Shown: positions 56,629 to 64,000 of the stretch, in pieces
Layout: each line of letters begins with the position of its first letter
Numbering within the stretch: position 1 is the stretch's first letter
From: Schumannella soli
GTDB taxonomy: Bacteria; Actinomycetota; Actinomycetes; Actinomycetales; Microbacteriaceae
Length of the DNA: 64,000 bases
Direction of reading: 5' to 3'
Assembly (NCBI RefSeq): GCF_006517435.1
Contig: NZ_VHQG01000004.1
Coordinates: 248,001 to 312,000, forward strand
The notes under the pieces: generated by a model
Told to the model about the DNA's origin: nothing
The model's database searches: none
The model's input: the letters and a program-made list of their open reading frames with translations, nothing else
Made by a program: the position numbers and the translations under genes

Positions 56629-58479
56629 CTACTCGACCGTGACCGACTTCGCCAGGTTGCGCGGCTGGTCGACGTCGAGGCCCTTCGCCGCGGCGAGCTC
56701 CATGCCGAAGACGTGCAGCGGCGCGACCGCCAGCAGCGGCTCGAACATCGGGCCGGCCAGCGGGATGCGGATGACCTCATCGGCCGACGACACGACCGCG
56801 GCGTCGCCGAGCTCGGCGATCGCGATCACGCGGGCGCCGCGCGCGCGGATCTCCTGGATGTTCGAGACGACCTTCGGGTGCAGCGACCCGGTGTGACGCG
56901 GGCTCGGCACCACGACGAAGACCAGCTGGCCCGGCTCGATCAGGGCGATCGGACCGTGCTTCAGCTCGCCGGCCGCGAAGCCCTCAGCGTGGATGTAGGC
57001 GAGCTCCTTGAGCTTCAGCGCACCCTCGAGCGCGATCGGGTACCCGACGTTGCGCCCCAGGAAGAGCACCGACTGCGTGTCGGCCGACCACTGCGCCAGC
57101 TCGGCGATGCGCTCTGAGGAGTCGGCGATGACCGACTGCAGCTTCTCGGGCAGGCTCGTCAGCTCGTCGATGAGCGGCTGGGCCGACTCCGGCGTCAGCA
57201 GTCCCCGCGACTCGCCGAGCTTGAGCGCCAGGAGATACAGCGCGGTCGCCTGCGCGACGAAGGCCTTCGTCGATGCGACCGCGACCTCCGGGCCGGCGTG
57301 GGTGTAGAGGATCGCGTCCGACTCGCGCGGGATCGTGGCGCCCTGCACGTTGCAGATCGACAGGGTGCGCGCGCCGGCGGCGCTCGCGTACTTGACGGCC
57401 ATGAGCGTGTCCATGGTCTCGCCCGACTGACTCACCGACACGACCAGCGTGCGCTCGCTCAGCACCGGCTCGCGGTAGCGGAACTCGTGCGACAGCTCGA
57501 CGTCGACGGGGATGCGCGCCCAGGCCTCGATCGCATACTTGCCGAGCATGCCGGCGTAGTAGGCGGTGCCGCAGGCCAGAACGACGACGCGGTCGATGTC
57601 GGCGAAGACGGGCTCGAGCGGCTCCAGCTCGGGGATCACCGTGCGCCCGTCGACGAGACGGCCGCGCAGCGTGTTCGCGATCGCCTCCGGCTCCTCGCTG
57701 ATCTCCTTCTTCATGAAGCTCGGCCAGCCGCCCTTCTCGGCGGCGGAGGCGTCCCACGCGATCTCGAACTCGCGGGTCTCGACCGGAGCGCCCGCGAAGT
57801 CCGTCACCGCGACGCTGTCGGGGCGGATCGTGACGATCTGGTCCTGACCGATCTCCATCGCGTGCCGCGTGTGCTCGACGAAGGCCGCCACATCCGAGCC
57901 CAGGAAGTTCTCCCCCTTGCCGAGGCCGATCACGAGCGGGGAGTTGCGACGGGCCCCGACGACGACGCCGGGCTGATCGGCGTGCACGGCCAGCAGCGTG
58001 AAGGCGCCCTCGAGACGGTCGACCACGCGACGCAGCGCCTCGGTCAGGTCGTGCACCTCGCGGTATTCGCGGGCGACGAGCAGTGCGGCGACCTCGGTGT
58101 CGGTCTCGCTGAGGAACGTCTCGCCGGCATCGAGCAGCTCGGCCTTGAGCTCGGCGAAATTCTCGATGATGCCGTTGTGGATGAGCGCCAGGCGCCCGCC
58201 GTCGGCGAGGTGCGGGTGCGCGTTCACGTCGGTCGGCCCGCCGTGCGTCGCCCAGCGGGTGTGCCCGATTCCGGTGCGGCCGTCGGACAGCGGGGTCGCC
58301 GCGAGATCGTCGGTGAGGGTCTTCAGCTTGCCGGCGCGCTTGCGCATCCCCAGCTCGCCCGACTCGTCGAGGATCGCGACCCCGGCCGAGTCGTATCCGC
58401 GGTACTCCTGACGACGCAGGCCCCCGATCAGCACGTTCAGGCTGCTGCCCGGACCGACGTAACCCACGATTCCACACAT
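56629..58479 (-). CDS. glmS: glutamine--fructose-6-phosphate aminotransferase (isomerizing)
   Basis: GlmS makes glucosamine 6-phosphate from fructose 6-phosphate and glutamine, the first step to UDP-GlcNAc. The 616-residue enzyme has the N-terminal nucleophile Cys2 (MCGIVGYVG), GHTRWATHG and HNGIIENF in the glutaminase domain, then two SIS domains ([25 protein letters not shown]) and the end [13 protein letters not shown] 58479 lies 7 nt after TAGAAT, so it is probably leaderless and no glmS riboswitch is seen. It is divergent from coaA, with only 47 nt between. Confidence 0.97.
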   Translation of the reverse strand: MCGIVGYVGPGSSLNVLIGGLRRQEYRGYDSAGVAILDESGELGMRKRAGKLKTLTDDLAATPLSDGRTGIGHTRWATHGGPTDVNAHPHLADGGRLALIHNGIIENFAELKAELLDAGETFLSETDTEVAALLVAREYREVHDLTEALRRVVDRLEGAFTLLAVHADQPGVVVGARRNSPLVIGLGKGENFLGSDVAAFVEHTRHAMEIGQDQIVTIRPDSVAVTDFAGAPVETREFEIAWDASAAEKGGWPSFMKKEISEEPEAIANTLRGRLVDGRTVIPELEPLEPVFADIDRVVVLACGTAYYAGMLGKYAIEAWARIPVDVELSHEFRYREPVLSERTLVVSVSQSGETMDTLMAVKYASAAGARTLSICNVQGATIPRESDAILYTHAGPEVAVASTKAFVAQATALYLLALKLGESRGLLTPESAQPLIDELTSLPEKLQSVIADSSERIAELAQWSADTQSVLFLGRNVGYPIALEGALKLKELAYIHAEGFAAGELKHGPIALIEPGQLVFVVVPSPRHTGSLHPKVVSNIQEIRARGARVIAIAELGDAAVVSSADEVIRIPLAGPMFEPLLAVAPLHVFGMELAAAKGLDVDQPRNLAKSVTVE

Positions 58480-58526
58480 GGGGTCGATTCTAGGTGGAGC
58501 GGCCTGTGCCCCTACGCTGAGGCACG

Positions 58527-59471
58527 ATGTCTGACAGCGGTGCGGGCGGGACGACGCCCTTCGTCGAGATCCCTCGTGCCGAGTGGGCGGATCTCGCCTC
58601 CGAGGTCCCCCAGCCCCTGACCGAGGCCGAGGTCGCCGCGATCCGGGGACTCGGTGATGCGCTCGACCTCACCGAGGTCGCCGAGGTGTATGTACCGCTG
58701 AGCAGGCTGCTCAGCCTCTACGCCGCCGGCGCCAAGTCGCTGCACGCCGCGACGCGGGGCTTCCTGCGCGCCGACGACGAGGCTCCCACGCCGTTCGTGA
58801 TCGGCGTGGCGGGATCGGTGGCGGTCGGCAAATCCACCATCGCGCGGCTGCTGCGCGAGCTGCTCGGCCGCTGGGATGACACGCCCCGGGTCGAGCTCGT
58901 GACGACCGACGGCTTCCTGCACCCGAACGCCGAGCTCGAGCGGCGCGGCCTCATGACGCGCAAGGGCTTCCCCGAGAGCTACGACCGACGCGCACTCCTG
59001 CGCTTCGTCAGCCAGGTCAAAAGCGGGGCCGCCGAGGTCGCGGCGCCGGTCTACTCGCACCTGACCTACGACATCCTGCCCGGCGTCGAGAACGTGACCC
59101 ACCGCCCCGACGTGCTCATCGTCGAGGGCCTCAACGTGCTGCAGCCGCCGACCGCCGGCGGGCGCCTCGCGGTCAGCGACCTGTTCGATTTCACGATCTA
59201 CGTGGATGCGCGCACGGCCGACATCGAGGAGTGGTACGTGCAGCGCTTCCTGCGCCTGCAGCGCGGGGCGTTCGCGGATCCCTCGTCGTACTTCCACCGC
59301 TACGCCGCGCTCAGCGAGGACGAGGCGGTCGCCCGGGCCCGCTCGATCTGGCAGGAGATCAACGAGCCGAACCTCGTGCAGAACGTGCTGCCGACCCGCG
59401 CCCGCTCCTCGCTCGTGCTGCGCAAGCAGTCGGATCACACGGTCTCGTCGGTGCTCCTCCGCAAGATCTGA
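58527..59471 (+). CDS. coaA: type I pantothenate kinase
   Basis: CoaA phosphorylates pantothenate, the first and often rate-limiting step to CoA. The 314-residue protein has the P-loop GSVAVGKS (96-103), TTDGFLHPN, the typical [11 protein letters not shown] and [11 protein letters not shown] 58527 lies 8 nt after TACGCT with no RBS, a near-leaderless pattern. It is divergent from glmS and convergent with glmM. Confidence 0.96.
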   Translation: MSDSGAGGTTPFVEIPRAEWADLASEVPQPLTEAEVAAIRGLGDALDLTEVAEVYVPLSRLLSLYAAGAKSLHAATRGFLRADDEAPTPFVIGVAGSVAVGKSTIARLLRELLGRWDDTPRVELVTTDGFLHPNAELERRGLMTRKGFPESYDRRALLRFVSQVKSGAAEVAAPVYSHLTYDILPGVENVTHRPDVLIVEGLNVLQPPTAGGRLAVSDLFDFTIYVDARTADIEEWYVQRFLRLQRGAFADPSSYFHRYAALSEDEAVARARSIWQEINEPNLVQNVLPTRARSSLVLRKQSDHTVSSVLLRKI

Positions 59472-59523
59472 GCGCCGAGCCGAGGCGGCACTCGGCGTCA
59501 GCGGACGGGTGACGCCCGGAGGG

Positions 59524-60888
59524 TCAGAGGGCGAGTGCGGCGCGCACGACGTCGGCGAGGTGCTCGGCGGTCGACCGGGCGACCGACTCGGTCGACGCCT
59601 CGACCATGACGCGCACGAGCGGCTCGGTGCCGCTGGGGCGCAGCAGCACGCGACCCGTGTCGCCGAGCGCCTCGGTCGCCGCGGCGACCTCGGCCGCGAC
59701 GGTCTCGTCGGAAGCGAGACGCTCGCGATCGACGCCCGCGACGTTGATGAGCACCTGCGGGTACACCGTCATGACCGACGCGAGGTCGGCGAGGGTGCGG
59801 CCCGTGCGCGCGATCTCGGCGGCGAGGTGCAGGCCGGTCAGCACGCCGTCGCCGGTCGTCGCGTGGTCGGTGAAGATGATGTGGCCGCTCTGCTCACCGC
59901 CGAGGTTCGCGCCGTGCTCGGCGAGACCCTCGAGCACGTAGCGGTCGCCGACCGCCGTCTCGATCAGGCGGATGCCGTGCTCGGCCATCGCGACGCGCAG
60001 GCCGAGGTTCGACATGACGGTCGCGACGAGCGTGTCGTCGACGAGCAGTCCGCGCTCCTGGCGCGACACCGCGAGGATCGCCATGATCTGGTCGCCGTCG
60101 ATGACGTTGCCGTCGGCGTCGACGGCGAGGCAGCGGTCCGCATCCCCGTCGTGCGCGATGCCGAGGTCGGCGCCGACCTCGAGCACCTTCGCCTGCAGCT
60201 TCTCGAGGTGGGTCGAGCCGACGCCGTCGTTGATGTTGATGCCGTCGGGCTCGGCGCCGATGAGCGTGACCGTCGCGCCGGCGAGAGCGAACGCCTCGGG
60301 CGAGACGCCCGCGGCGGCGCCGTGCGCGGCGTCGATGACGACGTGGATGCCGTCGAGCCGGTTCTTGAGCGTGCCGACGAGGTGCACGATGTAGCGGTCT
60401 TCGGCGTCGGCGAAGCGGCGGATTCGCCCGACGCCTGCGCCGGTCGGCAGGAGGTGCTGCTTGTCGAGAGCCGCCTCGATGCGGTCTTCGACGAGATCGG
60501 GGAGCTTGGCCCCGCCGAAGGAGAAGAACTTGATGCCGTTGTCGGGCATGGGGTTGTGCGACGCGGACACCATCACGCCGAAGTCGGCGTCGATGTCGCC
60601 GACCAGGAAGGCGGCGGCGGGGGTCGGGATCACACCGGCGTCGAGCACGTCGATGCCGGAGCTCGCGAGGCCGGCCGCGACGGCGGCTGCGATGAACTCG
60701 CCCGAGACGCGGGGGTCACGCGCCAGGACGGCACGAGGACGTCGACCGCGAGTGCGGTTCTCGTCCGCGTGCCGCCCTTGCGTGAGCACGACAGCCGCGG
60801 CCTGAGCCAGGCCGAGAGCGAGGTCCGCGGTGATGATCTCGCCGTTGGCGAGTCCGCGGACCCCGTCCGTTCCGAAGAGTCGAGGCAT
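59524..60888 (-). CDS. glmM: phosphoglucosamine mutase
   Basis: GlmM converts glucosamine 6-phosphate to glucosamine 1-phosphate. The 454-residue protein starts [15 protein letters not shown], with the active-site phosphoserine in MVSASHNP (Ser110), the metal loop DGDADR, GGEQSGH and the phosphate-binding [12 protein letters not shown]. It follows rpsI by 23 nt, so it is likely co-transcribed with the rplM-rpsI ribosomal operon, a common order in actinobacteria. Confidence 0.97.
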   Translation of the reverse strand: MPRLFGTDGVRGLANGEIITADLALGLAQAAAVVLTQGRHADENRTRGRRPRAVLARDPRVSGEFIAAAVAAGLASSGIDVLDAGVIPTPAAAFLVGDIDADFGVMVSASHNPMPDNGIKFFSFGGAKLPDLVEDRIEAALDKQHLLPTGAGVGRIRRFADAEDRYIVHLVGTLKNRLDGIHVVIDAAHGAAAGVSPEAFALAGATVTLIGAEPDGININDGVGSTHLEKLQAKVLEVGADLGIAHDGDADRCLAVDADGNVIDGDQIMAILAVSRQERGLLVDDTLVATVMSNLGLRVAMAEHGIRLIETAVGDRYVLEGLAEHGANLGGEQSGHIIFTDHATTGDGVLTGLHLAAEIARTGRTLADLASVMTVYPQVLINVAGVDRERLASDETVAAEVAAATEALGDTGRVLLRPSGTEPLVRVMVEASTESVARSTAEHLADVVRAALAL

Positions 60889-60911
60889 GTGAGCCGGCCC
60901 GGAGGGGCGGA

Positions 60912-61403
60912 TCAGCGCTTCGAGAACTGCGAGGCCTTGCGGGCCTTCTTGAGACCGGCCTTCTTGCGCTCGATGACGCGCGCGTCGCGCGTCAGGAAGC
61001 CGGCCTTCTTCAGGGTGGCGCGGTTGTTCTCGCGGTCGATCTCGTTGAGAGCGCGCGCGATCGCGAGGCGCAGAGCGCCGGCCTGGCCCGAGGGGCCGCC
61101 GCCGGTGATCTTCGCGGTCACGTCGTAGCCGCCGATCAGGTCGAGCACCTTGAAGGGGTCGTTGATCAGCTGCTGGTGCAGCTTGTTCGGGAAGTAGTCC
61201 TCGAGCGTGCGGCCGTTGACCGCGTAGCTGCCGGAGCCCGGCACCAGGCGGACCTGGGCGATGGCCTCCTTGCGACGGCCGACGGCCGCGCCCGAGACGG
61301 TGAGGGGGGCACGCGGGGTGCTGGTCTCGACGGCGCCGGCGGGCGTCTCAGTCGAGTAGTTCTGCAGCGCCTCGCCGGTGATGGTGTCTTCGATCTTCGC
61401 CAT
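60912..61403 (-). CDS. rpsI: 30S ribosomal protein S9
   Basis: This 163-residue S9 has an N-terminal actinobacterial extension of about 35 residues ([20 protein letters not shown]), then the conserved [36 protein letters not shown] and the basic end [12 protein letters not shown] that reaches the ribosomal P-site. ATG 61403 is preceded by GAGGAT. It lies 26 nt after rplM in the classical rplM-rpsI operon. Confidence 0.97.
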   Translation of the reverse strand: MAKIEDTITGEALQNYSTETPAGAVETSTPRAPLTVSGAAVGRRKEAIAQVRLVPGSGSYAVNGRTLEDYFPNKLHQQLINDPFKVLDLIGGYDVTAKITGGGPSGQAGALRLAIARALNEIDRENNRATLKKAGFLTRDARVIERKKAGLKKARKASQFSKR

Positions 61404-61429
61404 GATTCGGTGATCCTCGGTTTCGGCGC

Positions 61430-61876
61430 TTACTGGGCGACCTGGGTCAGGGTGTAGGGCTTGGGCTGCTGAGCGGCGTGCGGGTGCTCGGCACCGGCGT
61501 AGACCTTCAGCTTCTTGATCTGGGCGCGGCCCAGCGAGGTCTTCGGCAGCATGCCGCGGATGGCCTTCTCGACCGCGCGCGTCGGGTGCTTCTCGAGCAG
61601 CTCCGAGTAGGCGGTGGCGGTGAGGCCGCCCGGGTAGCCCGAGTGGCGGTAGGCGAGCTTCTTCTGAAGCTTGGCGCCGGTCAGCGCGACCTTCTCCGCG
61701 TTGATGATGATGACGAAGTCACCACCGTCGACGTGGGGGGCGAAGGTCGGCTTGTGCTTGCCGCGCAGCAGGGCGGCGGCGTGGCTGGCCAGGCGGCCGA
61801 GCACGACGTCGGCGGCGTCGATGATGACCCAGTCGCGCTGGATGTCAGCGGGCTTGGGGCTGAAAGTGCGCGTCAC
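61430..61876 (-). CDS. rplM: 50S ribosomal protein L13
   Basis: This 148-residue L13 begins [21 protein letters not shown] and contains [24 protein letters not shown] and the conserved [13 protein letters not shown] 61876 is chosen by family length; the longer frame is not conserved. A weak purine tract (GAGAGAAAG) precedes at long spacing. About 158 nt separate it from truA, which is upstream on the same strand, and the operon promoter should lie there. Confidence 0.97.
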   Translation of the reverse strand: MTRTFSPKPADIQRDWVIIDAADVVLGRLASHAAALLRGKHKPTFAPHVDGGDFVIIINAEKVALTGAKLQKKLAYRHSGYPGGLTATAYSELLEKHPTRAVEKAIRGMLPKTSLGRAQIKKLKVYAGAEHPHAAQQPKPYTLTQVAQ

Positions 61877-62034
61877 GATAGGACTGCTTTCTCTCGAGGT
61901 GGTCGTGAATCCCGCTCCGGTGTGCGTTCGGCGCCGATGGCGTCGAACCCGACGGTGGAGGGCTCGGTATCGCCGCACGCAGTGGAACTGCGAGCAGACA
62001 ACCTGGCAAGACTACGCGACGCGAGAGGATGCGG

Positions 62035-62991
62035 TCAAACCGGGCGGGTCGCAGCATCCACCTCGTGCGCTCCGCGGCGGTTGCGGGTCTGGGCGGCCCG
62101 CTCGGCGAGCTCGGCGTCGGCCGGGTAGCCGACCTCCATGAGGGTGAGACCCTTCGCCGGCGCGACGATGAACTCGGAGCCGCGCCGGGCCTCGTCGCGG
62201 ATGCCGACCATCCGCTCGGGGTCGAGCTTGCCGGCGCCGACGGCGATCGAGGCTCCGACGAGCGCGCGCACCATGCTGTGGCAGAAGGCGTCGGCCTGCA
62301 GCCGGGCCACGAGAACGCCATCGGCGTCGCGGCGCCAGCTGAACGACTGGAGGGTGCGGATCGTCGTCGAGCCCTCGCGCGGCTTGCAGTAGGCGGCCCA
62401 GTCGTGCAGCCCGGTGAGCGCGGCGGCCGCCGCATCCATCGCCTGGTCGTCGAGTTCGGCGGGGTGCCAGAGCGTCGCGCCGCGGCGGCGCGGATCGCGC
62501 AGCGCGCGCGGGTCGGCGACCCGGTACTCGTAGCGACGCCAGATCGCCGAGAAGCGGGCGTCGAAGCCGGCCGGCGCGCGGGTGACCGACGATACCCAGA
62601 CGTCCGCGTCGAGACCGGCGATGCCGTTGAGACGGCGGGCGAGCGCCGCCGGACCCTGCGGGGCCTTCGAGCGATCGCCGCCGCGGTGAGCGGCATCGAG
62701 GCTCGCGAGCTGGGCGTCGTCGAGGTCGACGTGCGCGACCTGGCCGAGCGCGTGCACACCGGCGTCGGTGCGCCCGGCGACGGTCAGCAGCGGAGGCGTC
62801 GCGCTGCGGCGGAACACGGTCGCGAGCGCCGCCTCCAGCTCGCCCTGCACGGTGCGCAGCCCGGGCTGACGACCCCATCCCGAGAAGCCGGCGCCGTCGT
62901 AGGCGATGTCGAGGCGCAGCCGGTGCAGCGCGCCGGGATGCTGCTCCACGGGGGTCGTCGGCGCATCCAGCGCGGACTCGGCGTCATCCAC
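62035..62991 (-). CDS. truA: tRNA pseudouridine(38-40) synthase TruA
   Basis: TruA isomerises uridines 38-40 in tRNA anticodon arms. The 318-residue protein has the catalytic Asp76 in AGRTDAGVHALGQVAH and the family start RLRLDIAYDGAGFSGW after an about 24-residue extension. GTG 62991 lies 6 nt after TAGACT, a leaderless pattern, and this -10 overlaps that of the divergent acyltransferase gene. A short Gly/Ala segment is inserted around residues 95-110. The gene lies upstream of rplM, the usual actinobacterial order. Confidence 0.96.
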   Translation of the reverse strand: MDDAESALDAPTTPVEQHPGALHRLRLDIAYDGAGFSGWGRQPGLRTVQGELEAALATVFRRSATPPLLTVAGRTDAGVHALGQVAHVDLDDAQLASLDAAHRGGDRSKAPQGPAALARRLNGIAGLDADVWVSSVTRAPAGFDARFSAIWRRYEYRVADPRALRDPRRRGATLWHPAELDDQAMDAAAAALTGLHDWAAYCKPREGSTTIRTLQSFSWRRDADGVLVARLQADAFCHSMVRALVGASIAVGAGKLDPERMVGIRDEARRGSEFIVAPAKGLTLMEVGYPADAELAERAAQTRNRRGAHEVDAATRPV

Positions 62992-63018
62992 TCATCGAGT
63001 CTAAAGTGGGTGCCGCCC

Positions 63019-64000
63019 ATGACTCCGACGCCATCCGCACGCCCCGCCGCGGGCACGGATCCGCGCCCCGTCGCCGACACCGCCGCGGCCTCGCGCGGGC
63101 TGCGCGGACGTCTGACCGGACTCGATGGGCTCCGCGCGATCGCGGTGACGCTCGTCGTGGTCTTCCATCTCGCGCCGATCCCGGTGCTGCCCGGCGGTTT
63201 CCTCGGCGTCGACGTCTTCTTCGTCATCAGCGGCTTCCTGATCACGACGCTGCTGCTGCGCGAACACGTCCGCACGGGCCGCATCCGTCTCGGCGCGTTC
63301 TGGCTCCGCCGCGCACGGCGCCTGCTGCCGGCGCTCGTCCTGCTGCTGCTGGTCTGCGGCGCGGCGGCCGCCGCCGTCGGCGGCGACACGCTGCTGCACC
63401 TGGGATCGCAGCTGCTCGGCGCGGCGACCTTCTCGAGCAACTGGATCTTCATCGCCCAGGGGTCGAGCTACTTCGACGCGGCGACGCCGGAGCTGTTCCG
63501 CAATCTGTGGTCGCTCGCCGTCGAGGAGCAGTTCTACCTGCTGTGGCCGCTCGCGGTGCTGCTGCTCGTGCTGCTGCCCCGCCGGGTGCGGATGTGGATC
63601 GCGCTCGCGCTCGCCGCGGCGAGCGCCGCCGCGATGTGGGTGATCGCCGACCCGAGCGACGGCACGCGCGCCTACTACGGCACCGACACCCACAGCTTCG
63701 GGCTCGCGCTGGGCTCCTTCCTCGCCTTCGCAGCGCAGGGCTGGGCCGGCGATCGGGCCCTCTGGTCCCGTGCCCGCCGGGCCGCTCTCGGCATCCTCGG
63801 CCTGCTCTCGATCGGCGCGCTCGTCGCGCTGGCGATCCTGCTTCCCGAGCACGACCCCTTCGTCTTCCGCGGCGGCCTGCTGCTCGCCGCGGTGCTCACC
63901 GTGGTGGCGATCGCGGCCGCCGTGACCCCCGGCTCCCTGCTCGGCCGCGCCCTCGACCTCGCCCCGCTGCGCTGGATCGGCGCTCGCAGCTACGGCATCT
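63019..64000 (+). CDS. acyltransferase family (OafA/YrhL, acyltransferase 3) protein, 3' end outside window
   Basis: The frame is open from ATG 63019 to the window edge (327 codons, no stop). After a polar head of about 35 residues it shows GLDGLRAIAVTLVVVFHL with the catalytic-type His, PGGFLGVDVFFVISGFLIT, a basic loop (FWLRRARRLLPAL) and SLAVEEQFYLLWP, the acyltransferase 3 signature. About eight hydrophobic helices are visible. Family members O-acetylate cell-envelope sugars or peptidoglycan, sometimes with a C-terminal SGNH domain that would lie beyond the edge. TAAAGT at 63002-63007 may be its -10. The start is moderately certain; an in-frame GTG lies at 63010. Confidence 0.88.
   Translation, partial: MTPTPSARPAAGTDPRPVADTAAASRGLRGRLTGLDGLRAIAVTLVVVFHLAPIPVLPGGFLGVDVFFVISGFLITTLLLREHVRTGRIRLGAFWLRRARRLLPALVLLLLVCGAAAAAVGGDTLLHLGSQLLGAATFSSNWIFIAQGSSYFDAATPELFRNLWSLAVEEQFYLLWPLAVLLLVLLPRRVRMWIALALAAASAAAMWVIADPSDGTRAYYGTDTHSFGLALGSFLAFAAQGWAGDRALWSRARRAALGILGLLSIGALVALAILLPEHDPFVFRGGLLLAAVLTVVAIAAAVTPGSLLGRALDLAPLRWIGARSYGI

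Noticed and set aside
58480-58526. glmS riboswitch upstream of glmS
   Set aside because: Only 47 nt separate glmS from divergent coaA, and the promoter predicts a leaderless mRNA, so there is no room for the ribozyme.

Overview
This is a 64 kb stretch of a very GC-rich chromosome with strong G/C third-codon bias. It is ordinary chromosomal DNA and shows no phage, transposon, CRISPR, rRNA or tRNA. Actinobacterial lipoproteins, GuaB2/GuaB3, NarL-type signalling, DUF4190, DUF6350, DUF3817 and SURF1-type genes, an L(A)xTG sorting signal, and the gene order glmM-glmS-acpS-alr-tsaE / tsaB-rimI-tsaD / groES point to an actinobacterium, most likely the family Microbacteriaceae. That family assignment is inference. 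Many genes have a TANNNT hexamer 6-7 nt before the start codon and no Shine-Dalgarno, so leaderless transcription is widespread here.

Layout. 0-2.2 kb: two paralogous lipoproteins and NADP isocitrate dehydrogenase. 2.3-5.4 kb: GNAT acetyltransferase, alkyltransferase-like protein, a MarR repressor with a MATE pump. 5.4-12.1 kb (minus): a heterodimeric ABC exporter, a 30-residue ORF with a strong RBS, and a NarL-type two-component system. 12.2-13.4 kb (plus): a small ORF overlapping an ATP-grasp ligase of the RimK/MvdD type, the best candidate for an undescribed system (possible graspetide RiPP). 13.6-18.4 kb: purN-purH, DUF6350 and DUF4166 proteins. 18.5-20.7 kb: sucCD. 20.8-24.4 kb: MpaB-like oxygenase, two tandem unknown paralogues, an MFS exporter and an ADP-ribosyltransferase-like protein. 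24.6-29.9 kb: PcrA helicase, GDPD, small membrane proteins, Bax inhibitor-1. 30-35 kb: guaA, DUF3817, SURF1, a K+/H+ antiporter with its TrkA-C subunit. 35-41 kb: glpD, guaB3, a wall-anchored protein and guaB2. 41.3-47.2 kb: branched-chain amino acid ABC transporter livHMGF with a convergent livK. 47.3-51 kb: RarD, groES with two CIRCE elements, a THUMP-like methyltransferase, two DUF4190 proteins. 51-60.9 kb: t6A genes tsaD-rimI-tsaB, a DUF899 insertion, tsaE-alr-acpS, glmS, coaA and glmM. 60.9-64 kb: rpsI, rplM, truA and a truncated acyltransferase.

Functional themes. Purine synthesis (purN, purH, guaA, guaB2, guaB3), the TCA cycle (icd, sucCD, sharing a palindromic operator candidate), wall precursor supply (glmS, glmM, alr), tRNA t6A modification, and amino acid import with possible nitrogen control are all present. 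Several convergent or intergenic spaces carry long perfect stem-loops that share a GGATGC/GCATCC core and probably act as bidirectional terminators.
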